Shown piece by piece: positions 18,627 to 26,306 of a stretch of 64,000 nucleotides of DNA. The stretch covers positions 3,534,001-3,598,000 of the forward strand of contig NC_015145.1 of assembly GCF_000189535.1 (NCBI RefSeq). The letters are read 5' to 3'. A program made the translations under genes and the position numbers. Within the stretch, counting starts at the first letter, position 1. Each line of letters starts with the position of its first letter. This DNA is from Pseudarthrobacter phenanthrenivorans Sphe3. GTDB lineage: Bacteria > Actinomycetota > Actinomycetes > Actinomycetales > Micrococcaceae. The notes beneath the pieces were generated by a model that saw nothing but the letters and a program-made list of their open reading frames with translations, had not been told where the DNA came from and ran no database searches.

Positions 18627-19547
18627 TCAGGCCCCTTCCTGCTGTGCGTCAAGCCTGCGGTGGGTCGGCGGCCAAAAGTCTCCCGATGCCCGGATTCCGG
18701 GCGCGCCTTCGGGTGCAGCCAGTTCGGTGCGGATTTCCTCGGCCAGGCGGTAGGTCATGTCCCGGCGCCAGTCCGGCAGCCCGTGGATGTCGTTGTGGTA
18801 AAGGTCTGCGGGGACCGCGTCGTCAAGGGCGTCGGCCAGCGCGTCGGTGTCCGGCAGCGAGTCGAAGCGCAGCTGCACGGGCCGTTTGGTGGCGGCGGTG
18901 ACGGTCAGTACCAGTGAGGTGCCGCCGTCGAGCCGTCCGATCAGGAGCACCCCGGACCTGCCGAGGTTGCTCAGTGACAGGCGGCGGAAGGCCACACGGG
19001 CGGCAAGGGCCGACGCCGGGAGGTGGATGCTGCGCAGGAGCTCGCCGGGTGCCAGGCAGTTCTTCGTGTCGCCGGTGACGAATTCGGCCACCGGGACGGT
19101 GCGGGTAGTGCCGCCGGGGCCAAGGACCGTGGCGGTGCCCTCCAGTCCGGCGCAGAGCGAGATCATGGGGCCGGCCGGCAGGGACGTGCAAATGTTGCCG
19201 CCCACGGTGGACATGTTCCACACCTTGAAGGAGGCCACGAAGGAATCGCAGCAGGGGCGGACCACGTCAAGGGCGGGCCAGTTACGGCCGGCCGCTGCTG
19301 GAGATCCGGGCAGGCTGTACAGCTCGGCGACGGTGCAGGTGGCGGCGAGCTCGACCCCGTCATCGGTGATGGTAACCGGGGTCCAGCCTGCGCCGCTGAG
19401 GTCCAGGAGCCGGGTCAGCGGCCGGGGCCCGAAGGCGAGGCTGCCGTAGGAGAACAGCACGGTGCCGCCCGCCAGCCAGGCGTCGCCGTCGCGCCATTGT
19501 GCGGGGTCGGTGGTGGGGACCACCGCCTCGATGGTGTTCATGTCCAT
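18627..19547 (-). CDS. Xanthine dehydrogenase FAD-binding subunit
   Basis: A 306-aa FAD subunit of the CO dehydrogenase/xanthine dehydrogenase medium-chain family. It shows the FAD motif STVGGNICTSLPAGPM near residue 113 and the C-terminal CO-dehydrogenase flavoprotein domain. It passes electrons from the 2Fe-2S centres to NAD+ or another acceptor. The gene overlaps the upstream XdhC-type gene by ten bases and ends two bases before the catalytic subunit, so all three are translated together. Confidence 0.9.
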   Translation of the reverse strand: MDMNTIEAVVPTTDPAQWRDGDAWLAGGTVLFSYGSLAFGPRPLTRLLDLSGAGWTPVTITDDGVELAATCTVAELYSLPGSPAAAGRNWPALDVVRPCCDSFVASFKVWNMSTVGGNICTSLPAGPMISLCAGLEGTATVLGPGGTTRTVPVAEFVTGDTKNCLAPGELLRSIHLPASALAARVAFRRLSLSNLGRSGVLLIGRLDGGTSLVLTVTAATKRPVQLRFDSLPDTDALADALDDAVPADLYHNDIHGLPDWRRDMTYRLAEEIRTELAAPEGAPGIRASGDFWPPTHRRLDAQQEGA

Positions 19548-20782
19548 GCGATCTCCTGCTGCAAAAGTTTGGTGGGAGCCAGGGCCTTGCCTGTTTTTGA
19601 GACTGTGGCCGGCTGGTGGATAGGGCCGGAGGTATCCCTCAACGGCTGATGCGATGCTGCCGGGTTGCGGGCGGCGATGACTTCGGCGAGGACTGACACC
19701 GCCACTTCGGCGGGGGTTACCGCCCCGAGGTCCAGGCCGAGCGGTGAGTGAAGCTGGGCGATCCGTTCGGGGCGCACTCCCCTGTCCAGCAGGGCATCCA
19801 CGCGATGGGCATGGCTCCGCCGGGACCCCAGTGCACCGATGAAGGCGACGTCCAGGGCCAGCGCTGTTTCCAGCAGGGGGATATCGAACTTGGGGTCGTG
19901 GGTGAGGACGCAGATCACGGTGCGGGAATCCACCCGCCCGGCGGCCGCTTCGGCTGCCAGGTAGTGGTGGGGCCAGGCCGTGATGACCTCATCAGCGGCT
20001 GTGAAGCGTTCCTGGGAGGCGAAGGCCGGGCGGGCATCCACCAGGGTCACGCGGTAGCCGAGCGGTTTGGCGGCCGGGAGGAGCGGGGCGCTGAAGTCGT
20101 TGGCGCCGAAGACCAGCAGGCGCGGCGGTGCCAGCCGTGTCTCCACGATGACCGCTGCTTCTCCGGTGCACAGTCCGGCCCCGCCGAGCTCCAGCACCCC
20201 GGTGGTGCCGCTCCGCAGGAAGGACTCAAGCCTGGCGGCGAGTGCCCTTCCTGGCGTGTCGCTTGGACCTCCGCTGCCGGAAGCCGCCAGCAGCGCGGCC
20301 AGTCCCGGGTGCCCGGCGCCGCCGGAACCGGGGTCCCGGATGACGACGGCGCTGCTGCCGCCACCATCCGCACCCCCGTTGAGCCGGCGGATCAGCGCCA
20401 CCGGCTCATCCGGTCCGCAGGCCGCCAACTGCACCACTGCCTCACCCAGCGTGGAAGCGCCGCCCAAGTTGGCGGGTTCGATATGCACGTCCAGCTCGCC
20501 CCCGCAGGTGAGCCCGGCAGCGAAGGCGTCAGCGGCACTGAACCCGAACGTCTCAAGGCGCGTGCCGCCGTCGTCCATTGCCTCCAGCGCGGCCGCCACT
20601 ACAGCGCCCTCGACGCAGCCCCCGGAGAGGCTGCCCAGGACAGTTCCGTCTGCCGCCACCAGCATGGAGGTGCCCACCGGCCGTGGCACCGAGCCGCTGG
20701 CGCGCACGATGGTGGCCACCGCGAAAGGCTGGCGGGCAAGGACCGGGGCCCACCCGCCGAGTGTTGGGATGAGGTCAAGCAT
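19538..20782 (-). CDS. XdhC/CoxI-family molybdenum cofactor maturation protein
   Basis: A 414-aa protein that in this family binds Moco, promotes its sulfuration and inserts it into xanthine dehydrogenase. The N-terminal XdhC/CoxI domain contains GSVPRPVGTSMLVAADG and the GGCVEG cysteine motif near residue 55. The C-terminal Rossmann domain begins LLVFGANDFSAPLL near residue 230. I chose the ATG at 20782 because of the AAGGAG ribosome binding site. It is the first gene of the xanthine dehydrogenase operon, with a palindromic site just upstream. Confidence 0.88.
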   Translation of the reverse strand: MLDLIPTLGGWAPVLARQPFAVATIVRASGSVPRPVGTSMLVAADGTVLGSLSGGCVEGAVVAAALEAMDDGGTRLETFGFSAADAFAAGLTCGGELDVHIEPANLGGASTLGEAVVQLAACGPDEPVALIRRLNGGADGGGSSAVVIRDPGSGGAGHPGLAALLAASGSGGPSDTPGRALAARLESFLRSGTTGVLELGGAGLCTGEAAVIVETRLAPPRLLVFGANDFSAPLLPAAKPLGYRVTLVDARPAFASQERFTAADEVITAWPHHYLAAEAAAGRVDSRTVICVLTHDPKFDIPLLETALALDVAFIGALGSRRSHAHRVDALLDRGVRPERIAQLHSPLGLDLGAVTPAEVAVSVLAEVIAARNPAASHQPLRDTSGPIHQPATVSKTGKALAPTKLLQQEIAWT

Positions 20783-20796
20783 GGCGGCACTCCTTC

Positions 20797-20811
20797 TTCC
20801 GCACTGCGGTG
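20797..20811. promoter_or_regulatory. IclR-type palindromic site G (xanthine dehydrogenase operon)
   Basis: TTCCGCACTGCGGTG is close to the palindrome consensus, with the last two bases diverging. It lies 14 bp before the start of the XdhC-type gene, overlapping its ribosome-binding region. This is a weaker copy of the motif. Confidence 0.35.
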
Positions 20812-20833
20812 GTGTCCATATTGTCGTTCCTAT

Positions 20834-20868
20834 TTGGGGGCCGGGCCAAGCATCGGCCCGGCCCCCAA
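20834..20868. terminator. Strong hairpin terminator after azgA
   Basis: A perfect 14-bp GC-rich stem (20834-20847 with 20855-20868) with a 7-base loop, 15 bp after the leftward azgA stop. It separates azgA from the xanthine dehydrogenase operon, so the latter needs its own promoter in the remaining ~50 bp. Confidence 0.75.
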
Positions 20869-20882
20869 GCGGATGGCAGCGG

Positions 20883-22403
20883 TCAGGCGCCCAGCAGCAG
20901 GTTGATGGGTCCGCGGGCGAAGTACACCAGGAACCCGGCACTGACCACCCACATGAGCGGATGGACCTTCTTCGCCTTTCCGGACGCCGCGCCGATGATG
21001 GCCCAGCTGATGAAGCCCACGCCGATGCCGTTGGCGATTGAATAGCTCAGCGGCATGGTGACGATGGTGAGGAAGGCCGGCAGTGCAACGGTGAACTTGC
21101 TGAACTTGATCTCGCGGATCTGCGCCATCATCATCGCGCCCACCACCACCAGCGCGGCGGCAGCCACCTCCAACGGAACCACGCTGGTGAGCGGGGTCAG
21201 GAACATCGAGCCCAGGAACAGCACCCCTGTCACCACAGAGGCCAGTCCGGTGCGGGCACCCTCGCCGATGCCGGCGGCGGAGTCGATGTACACGGTGTTG
21301 GAGGAGCCGGACGTTGCCCCGCCTGCCACCGCGCCGACGCCTTCAACGATGAAGGCCGACTTGAGCCTCGGGAACGTGCCGTCCTTGTGGGCCAGCCCGG
21401 CGCTCTTGGCCAGGCCTGTCATGGTGCCCATGGCGTCGAAGAAGTTGGTGAACACCAGGGTGAACACCAGCATGGTTGCTGCCAGGGCGCCGATGCGGCC
21501 AAAGGCGCCGAACAGGTCGAACTGGCCCACCAGGCCCAGGTTCGGGGCGGATACCAGTTGGCCGGAGAGCACCGGGGTGTTCAGGTGCCAGCCGCCGGGG
21601 TTGGTTTCGCTGGCGGGGCCGATCTTCATCACTGCTTCCACAATTGCCGCGAGGACCGTGGTGGCCACGATGCCGATCAGCAGGCCGCCCTGGACCTTGC
21701 GTGCCACCAGGATGCCCATGGCCAGCAGACCAACGATGAACACCAGGGTGGGAACGGATGTGATGGAACCGCCGTTGCCCAGCTGGACGGGAGGACCGCC
21801 CTCTGTTGCCTTGACGAAGCCGGAGTCAACGAACCCGATGAAGGCGATGAACAGGCCGATGCCCACCGTGATGGCCGCCTTCAGTTCCTTCGGGACTGCC
21901 CGGAAGATGGCGGTGCGCGCGCCGGTGATGCCGAACAGCACAATCAGGATGCCGTTGATCACCACCAGCCCCATGGCCTCGGCCCAGGTGACCTCCTGGA
22001 TGACCGAGACGGCCAGGAAGGAGTTGATGCCCAGGCCTGCGGCGAGGCCAAAGGGCAGGTTGGCGATGAGTCCGAAGAGGATGGTCATCACGCCGGCCGT
22101 AAGTCCGGTGACGGCGCCTACCTGCGCGGCGGAGAGCCAGCCCCCGGCGACGTCGGTGGGGGCGTTGTCCGCGCTGAATCCGCCGAGGATCAGGGGGTTG
22201 AGGATGACGATGTACGCCATGGTGAAGAAGGTGACCAGACCGCCGCGGAATTCCCGGGCAAGGGTGGAGCCGCGCTGGGTGATCTGGAAGAACCGGTCAA
22301 GGAAGGAGTCCGACGCCGGCGGCTTGGGAGTGCCGTTCGCCGGCCGTTGCGTGCGGGTGCTTGGAGCCGAATGCTCCTCGTGGGAGTTGTCCAGGATGGT
22401 CAT
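20883..22403 (-). CDS. AzgA-family hypoxanthine/guanine/adenine permease
   Basis: A 506-aa transporter of the AzgA (GhxP/PurP) subfamily of NCS2-fold permeases. Marker segments are FRGGLVTFFTMAYIVILNP near residue 54, GLAAGLGINSFLA near 123, and the substrate-site loop FTNFFDAMGTMTGLAKSAG near 312. TSGSSNTVYIDSAAGIGEGARTGL follows near 360. It has a 45-residue hydrophilic N terminus. It imports hypoxanthine or guanine, feeding the guanine deaminase encoded 14 bp upstream and the xanthine dehydrogenase downstream. Confidence 0.9.
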   Translation of the reverse strand: MTILDNSHEEHSAPSTRTQRPANGTPKPPASDSFLDRFFQITQRGSTLAREFRGGLVTFFTMAYIVILNPLILGGFSADNAPTDVAGGWLSAAQVGAVTGLTAGVMTILFGLIANLPFGLAAGLGINSFLAVSVIQEVTWAEAMGLVVINGILIVLFGITGARTAIFRAVPKELKAAITVGIGLFIAFIGFVDSGFVKATEGGPPVQLGNGGSITSVPTLVFIVGLLAMGILVARKVQGGLLIGIVATTVLAAIVEAVMKIGPASETNPGGWHLNTPVLSGQLVSAPNLGLVGQFDLFGAFGRIGALAATMLVFTLVFTNFFDAMGTMTGLAKSAGLAHKDGTFPRLKSAFIVEGVGAVAGGATSGSSNTVYIDSAAGIGEGARTGLASVVTGVLFLGSMFLTPLTSVVPLEVAAAALVVVGAMMMAQIREIKFSKFTVALPAFLTIVTMPLSYSIANGIGVGFISWAIIGAASGKAKKVHPLMWVVSAGFLVYFARGPINLLLGA

Positions 22404-22417
22404 CTGAGCCGCCGGGC

Positions 22418-22912
22418 CTAGTAGTCGATCCTGGTTTCGAGGGTGTTCCAGGTGTTGAACGGCTCCAGCGGGGCAGGAGCCCCGGGATCGTCCAGCGCCA
22501 GTTTCGAGACCGGCATCAGGGAGTCCCGGTCCTTGTTGTCGAAGTATTCGTAGAAGACGGCGTCGTCGAAGCCCACGGAGGCGGCATCATGCCGGTCGGC
22601 GGCGAAGACCACGCGTTCCACGCGGGCCCAGAGTGCGGAGGCCAGGCACATGGGGCATGGCTCGCAGCTGGTGTAGAGGGTGGCGCCGCTGAGATCGAAG
22701 GTTCCGAGTTCGCGGCAGGCTGTGCGGATGGCGGTGACTTCGGCGTGCGCAGTGGGATCGTTGTCCGCCGTGACGCGGTTGACGCCGTCGAACGCCCGGC
22801 CGTCAGCCGTGACGATCATTGCTCCGAAGGGGCCCCCGCTGTTCAGGACGTTGGCCGTGGCCAAACGGATGGATCTGGCCAGAAACTGTTCGGCCGTGAC
22901 GGTGGTACTCAT
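22418..22912 (-). CDS. guaD: Guanine deaminase, cytidine-deaminase-fold type
   Basis: A 164-aa zinc deaminase converting guanine to xanthine. The zinc ligands lie in TAHAEVTAI (His-Ala-Glu) near residue 54 and CEPCPMC near residue 85. The length and the C-terminal acidic/aromatic tail fit the Bacillus-type guanine deaminase rather than tRNA adenosine deaminase. It is transcribed toward azgA and divergently from the 8-oxoguanine deaminase gene. Confidence 0.87.
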   Translation of the reverse strand: MSTTVTAEQFLARSIRLATANVLNSGGPFGAMIVTADGRAFDGVNRVTADNDPTAHAEVTAIRTACRELGTFDLSGATLYTSCEPCPMCLASALWARVERVVFAADRHDAASVGFDDAVFYEYFDNKDRDSLMPVSKLALDDPGAPAPLEPFNTWNTLETRIDY

Positions 22913-23324
22913 GATGCGACTTCCTTTTGCCGGGAAGCCTGATGCCGCTTGCAGGACCAGTAGAACCAGGTGCGACGGTTACCAGGCTTCAGCATGTGCT
23001 GTGAAGGTTAAGTTGCGCCTGGTAGATAGCTTCCCGGTGACCGGGTGCCCGCCTTTGGCAAGTACGAGATTAGCACCGGGATGTGGGCTGCGCCATAGCT
23101 TTCTGGAAAATTAATTTCGCTTTGTGAAATCCATGTTTCGGCATCTTCACCCCCGGCGCGGTCACATTTCGCAGCGTTGACCTGGGGGGCCGCTCCCCCT
23201 AGCCTAGGTGCCAGCCGCGCTGCCTCCGGGCAATGATTGCTTCCGAAAGCCGCGGCCGCCTGGATCAGCAGACAGGGCCTCACTGAGCTGGAAAGACATC
23301 AACAGCGCTCGGAGAAGGACCGCC
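22913..23324. promoter_or_regulatory. Divergent control region between guaD and 8-oxoguanine deaminase
   Basis: 412 bp without a credible gene. It holds one clear palindrome at 23114-23130 in an AT-rich core. An open frame on the minus strand at 23008-23283 has no ribosome binding site and spans this operator, so I do not call it. Confidence 0.5.
23114..23130. promoter_or_regulatory. IclR-type palindromic site C
   Basis: ATTTCGCTTTGTGAAAT is a 7-3-7 inverted repeat with a single mismatch and matches the island consensus. It is centred about 200 bp from both divergent deaminase genes. Confidence 0.55.
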
Positions 23325-24689
23325 ATGACGCCACCCATCACAGCCAACCGCCTCTTGATCAAGAACCCGCAGGCTGCGTTCACCGCCAACCACCTCGATG
23401 CCTCTGGCGGACTGGTGGTCGCCGGCGGTGTTATCGCCGAGGTCCTCGCCGCAGGGCAGCAGCCCGCCAAACCCTGCGACAAAACCTTTGACGCGAGGAA
23501 CCACGTGCTGCTTCCGGGCCTGATCAACACGCACCACCACTTCTACCAGACCCTCACGCGCGCCTGGGGTCCTGTGGCGAACGCTCCTCTGTTCCCCTGG
23601 CTGCAGAACCTGTATCCGGTGTGGGCGCGGCTCACTCCGCGGGATCTTGAGCTTGCCGCCACCGTGGCGCTCGCCGAACTGCTGCTGTCCGGATGCACCA
23701 CGGCCGCCGACCACCATTACCTGTTCCCGGCAGGCCTGGAGGACGCCATCGACATCGAGGTGGACGCGGTCCGCCGGCTGGGAATGCGCGCCACCCTCAC
23801 GCGCGGGTCCATGACATTGGGAACGGACGACGGCGGCCTGCCCCCTCAGTCAACAGTGCAGGCAGCCGAAGTGGTGCTGGCCGACAGCGAACGGCTGGTC
23901 CGTCAGTACCACGAGCGCGGCGACGATGCAGTCATCCAAATAGCCCTGGCTCCATGCTCGCCGTTTTCGGTCACCAAGGAGATCATGGCCGAGAGCGCCG
24001 CCCTGGCCGAAAGGATGGACGTGCGGCTCCACACGCACCTGGCGGAAACCCTCGCGGAGGAGGACTTCTGCCGTGGGATGTTCGGGCTGCGGACTGTTGA
24101 CTACCTGGACAGCGTGGGCTGGCTGACGGACCGCACCTGGCTGGGCCACGGCATCCACTTCAGCGATGCCGAGATCGCCAGGCTGGGAACCGCGGGCACC
24201 ACCGTCGTCCACTGCCCCACCTCAAACATGCGCCTCGCATCGGGGACCGCGCGGGTCCTGGAACTGGAGGACGCGGGAGTGCCCGTGGGCCTGGGAGTGG
24301 ACGGCTCGGCGTCGAACGATGCCTCGAACATGATCCTGGAAGCGCGGCAGGCACTCTATCTGCAGCGGTTGCGGTACGGTGCCGACGTCCCGGTGGAACG
24401 CGCGCTCGGCTGGGCCACGCGTGGTTCGGCCGCTGCACTGGGCCGGACCGGACTGGGGCAGCTCGCCCCGGGAATGCAGGCGGACCTGACACTTTTCCGG
24501 CTGGATGACCTGCGGTTCTCCGGCAGCCATGATCCGGTGGCGGCCCTGCTGCTCTGCGCCGCGGACCGGGCGGACCGGGTGATGGTGGGCGGCCAGTGGC
24601 GGGTGGTGGACGGGCAGATCCCTGGCCTTGATATTGCCGGCCTGATTGCCGAGCACTCCGCCGCCGCCCGCCGGCTGGTGAACGGGTAG
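23325..24689 (+). CDS. 8-oxoguanine deaminase (amidohydrolase)
   Basis: A 454-aa amidohydrolase matching the 8-oxoguanine deaminase group. Such enzymes convert 8-oxoguanine to urate, which would feed uricase. Metal-site features are LPGLINTHHHFYQT near residue 66, HTHLAET near 235, LGHGIHFSD near 271 and VDGSASNDASNM near 325. The ATG at 23325 has a strong GGAGAAGGA ribosome binding site. A guanine or related aminopurine deaminase is the main alternative; the LTRAW and SNDASN stretches favour the 8-oxoguanine type. Confidence 0.82.
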   Translation: MTPPITANRLLIKNPQAAFTANHLDASGGLVVAGGVIAEVLAAGQQPAKPCDKTFDARNHVLLPGLINTHHHFYQTLTRAWGPVANAPLFPWLQNLYPVWARLTPRDLELAATVALAELLLSGCTTAADHHYLFPAGLEDAIDIEVDAVRRLGMRATLTRGSMTLGTDDGGLPPQSTVQAAEVVLADSERLVRQYHERGDDAVIQIALAPCSPFSVTKEIMAESAALAERMDVRLHTHLAETLAEEDFCRGMFGLRTVDYLDSVGWLTDRTWLGHGIHFSDAEIARLGTAGTTVVHCPTSNMRLASGTARVLELEDAGVPVGLGVDGSASNDASNMILEARQALYLQRLRYGADVPVERALGWATRGSAAALGRTGLGQLAPGMQADLTLFRLDDLRFSGSHDPVAALLLCAADRADRVMVGGQWRVVDGQIPGLDIAGLIAEHSAAARRLVNG

Positions 24690-24701
24690 CGCAGGCCTTT
24701 C

Positions 24702-24887
24702 CTAGGAGCGACGGCTGAATCCCGGAAGCGCGTGGACCCAGCGGGAGAAACGCCCGGGAACGTGCTCGCGGTCTGCAGGGAGGTAGAAGTCGGGATCCGT
24801 GCCGCCGCCGAGGGGGAGGTAGAACTCGGGGGCTGAGGGTGCCGCCGTTGGCGCCGGTGCTGCCGGCGTGCTGTCCTGCTGGTACAT
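24702..24887 (-). CDS. Small hypothetical protein with two FYLP motifs
   Basis: A 61-aa protein that I do not recognise. The start ATG at 24887 has an excellent GAAGGAGGATCAG ribosome binding site, which supports real translation. The N terminus is Ala/Pro-rich. The sequence EFYLPLGGG then occurs, followed a few residues later by DFYLPADREH. The C-terminal part, GRFSRWVHALPGFSRRS, is basic and aromatic. No signal peptide or membrane segment is seen. A perfect palindrome (site D) lies 29 bp upstream, so it is probably co-regulated with the purine genes. It could be a peptide partner or modulator of a purine enzyme, but the function is unknown. Confidence 0.55.
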   Translation of the reverse strand: MYQQDSTPAAPAPTAAPSAPEFYLPLGGGTDPDFYLPADREHVPGRFSRWVHALPGFSRRS

Positions 24888-24915
24888 CTGATCCTCCTTC
24901 GAGGCTTGGCCGTAG

Positions 24916-24930
24916 TTCCGCTTAGCGGAA
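24916..24930. promoter_or_regulatory. IclR-type palindromic site D
   Basis: TTCCGCTTAGCGGAA is a perfect 6-3-6 palindrome, the most symmetric copy of the motif. A weaker half-match (TTTTGTTATGTGGAA, 24937-24951) sits next to it. Both lie between the divergent small gene and the uricase leader. Confidence 0.6.
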
Positions 24931-25069
24931 AATAACTTTTGTTATGTGGAATAAGGCTACGGCCATTCCGCCGCCTCGTCAACGGTCGTCCAGCGCCGGA
25001 GCGGCGCCGCGGTCATAAACCGAATTTTCGGCTTGTGATGTACACCACCGGCTTCCGGAGGTACGCTGG

Positions 25070-25201
25070 ATGTCAATTCGTGGCACACGTCACGTAACCT
25101 GGGAGCAGCAGGCAGGGTCGTTAATGAGCTGGCATCAATGGATGCCGGCTCTTTTTTGTTGGGTCGGCTCCACCGGAAACGCGCTTGAAACGCGCGCTTA
25201 A
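25070..25201 (+). CDS. Candidate uricase leader peptide (43 aa)
   Basis: A short reading frame with an ideal GGAGGT ribosome binding site at 25057-25062, seven bases before its ATG. It starts MSIRGTRHVTWEQQ and ends in LETRA. It contains four tryptophans and runs straight through the terminator hairpin at 25126-25157, ending 43 bp before the uricase ATG. Translation over the hairpin would couple ribosome position to termination. The frame may be coincidental; only its spacing and signal quality argue for it. Confidence 0.4.
   Translation: MSIRGTRHVTWEQQAGSLMSWHQWMPALFCWVGSTGNALETRA
25126..25157 (+). terminator. Intrinsic terminator inside the uricase leader
   Basis: An 11-bp stem (25126-25136 with 25141-25151, one G-U pair) with a 4-base loop is followed by six T residues. 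Its direction is rightward. The nearest rightward gene upstream ends 437 bp earlier, with an opposing gene in between. It therefore more probably acts on the uricase transcript itself, as an attenuator, 87 bp before its ATG. Confidence 0.7.
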
Positions 25202-25210
25202 TTTCAGCGA

Positions 25211-25226
25211 TGGAACCTAGGTTCCA
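25211..25226. promoter_or_regulatory. Perfect palindrome before uricase
   Basis: TGGAACCTAGGTTCCA is a perfect 16-bp palindrome 18 bp before the uricase ATG. It could be an operator or an mRNA hairpin near the start. It is unlike the 15-bp IclR-type motif. Confidence 0.4.
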
Positions 25227-25244
25227 CTTACCGGAAGTTGGGAA

Positions 25245-26159
25245 ATGACCATGAGCAGCAAGATCATCCTCGGCGACAACCAGTACGGCAAGGCCGAGGT
25301 CCGGGTCGTCAAGATCACCCGAGACACCGACCGCCACGAAATCGAAGACCTCAACGTCACCTCGCAGCTGCGCGGCGATTTCGCGGCCGCCCACCTTGAG
25401 GGCGACAACGCCCACGTGGTGGCCACTGACACCCAGAAGAACACGATCTACGCCTTCGCCCGCGGCGGCGTCGGCTCCCCCGAGGCGTTCCTGCTTCGCC
25501 TCGGCGAGCACTTCACCTCCAGCTTCGACTGGGTCACCGGCGGCCGCTGGGAAGCCGAGTCCTACAGCTGGAACAGGATCCAGGCCCACGGCGCAGAGCA
25601 CGACCACTCCTTCGTGCGCAACGGCCAGGAAGTCCGCACCGCGGTGCTGGTCCGCGACGGCGCCACGACCCACCTGATCTCCGGGCTCAAGGACCTGACC
25701 GTCCTGAAGTCCACGCAGTCAGGCTTCGTCGGCTACCCGAAGGACAAGTACACCACCCTGCCCGAAACCACGGACCGGATCCTGGCCACCGACGTCTCGG
25801 CCCGCTGGCGCTTCAAGACCGGAACTGACTTCAGCACGGTGGACTTCAACAAGAGCTACGACGATGTCAAGGCCCTCCTGCTCGAAGGGTTCACGGAGAA
25901 GTACTCCCACGCCCTGCAGCAGACGCTGTTCGACATGGGCACCAAGGTGCTGGAAGCGCACAGCGAGATTGACGAGATCAAGTTCTCGATGCCCAACAAG
26001 CACCACTTCCTCGTCGATCTCTCCCCCTTCGGCCTCGACAACCCCAACGAGGTCTTCTACGCCGCCGACCGCCCCTACGGCCTGATCGAGGCTACGGTCC
26101 AGCGCGAGGACGCCGCCCCGGCGGACATCGCATGGTCCGGCATCGCCGGCTTCTGCTAG
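25245..26159 (+). CDS. Factor-independent urate hydroxylase (uricase)
   Basis: Oxidises urate to 5-hydroxyisourate with O2 and no cofactor. The 304-aa chain has the two-domain T-fold of the Arthrobacter globiformis enzyme. The catalytic-lysine segment DNQYGKAEVR is near residue 15 and the catalytic-threonine segment VVATDTQKNT near 62. The C-terminal half has VDLSPFGLDNPNEVFYAADRP. The protein ends GIAGFC. ATGs at 25245 and 25251 are both possible starts. Downstream are a terminator hairpin and an NCS2 permease. Genes for 5-hydroxyisourate hydrolase and OHCU decarboxylase are not in the window. Confidence 0.95.
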   Translation: MTMSSKIILGDNQYGKAEVRVVKITRDTDRHEIEDLNVTSQLRGDFAAAHLEGDNAHVVATDTQKNTIYAFARGGVGSPEAFLLRLGEHFTSSFDWVTGGRWEAESYSWNRIQAHGAEHDHSFVRNGQEVRTAVLVRDGATTHLISGLKDLTVLKSTQSGFVGYPKDKYTTLPETTDRILATDVSARWRFKTGTDFSTVDFNKSYDDVKALLLEGFTEKYSHALQQTLFDMGTKVLEAHSEIDEIKFSMPNKHHFLVDLSPFGLDNPNEVFYAADRPYGLIEATVQREDAAPADIAWSGIAGFC

Positions 26160-26183
26160 AACCTGCACCACCGCTAACCACCC

Positions 26184-26219
26184 GGCCCGGAGTTTTTGCC
26201 CAGACAAAGACTCCGGGCC
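26184..26219. terminator. Hairpin after uricase
   Basis: GGCCCGGAGT (26184-26193) pairs with ACTCCGGGCC (26210-26219), and the stem can extend inward with one mismatch. It lies 25 bp after the uricase stop and may reduce read-through into the permease gene. Confidence 0.65.
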
Positions 26220-26243
26220 TGCACCCAACGTCTTTCAACACCT

Positions 26244-26306
26244 GTTAGCCAGACAACGTTAGCCAGACGATGACGTCTGCCATGAACCAGAAAGTCTGCC
26301 ATGAAC
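26244..26306. repeat. Two short direct duplications before the NCS2 gene
   Basis: GTTAGCCAGAC occurs at 26244 and 26258. GTCTGCCATGAAC occurs about 20 bp apart and the second copy includes the permease start codon. The first copy carries an out-of-frame ATG. Confidence 0.55.

Noticed and set aside
23008..23283. A 91-aa minus-strand frame in the guaD/8-oxoguanine deaminase gap
   Set aside because: No ribosome binding site, no family resemblance, and it covers the palindromic operator at 23114-23130.
25065..25157. A known riboswitch class (purine, ZTP, guanidine or similar) before uricase
   Set aside because: I compared the leader with consensus core motifs I remember and found no convincing match, so I report only a leader peptide and terminator.
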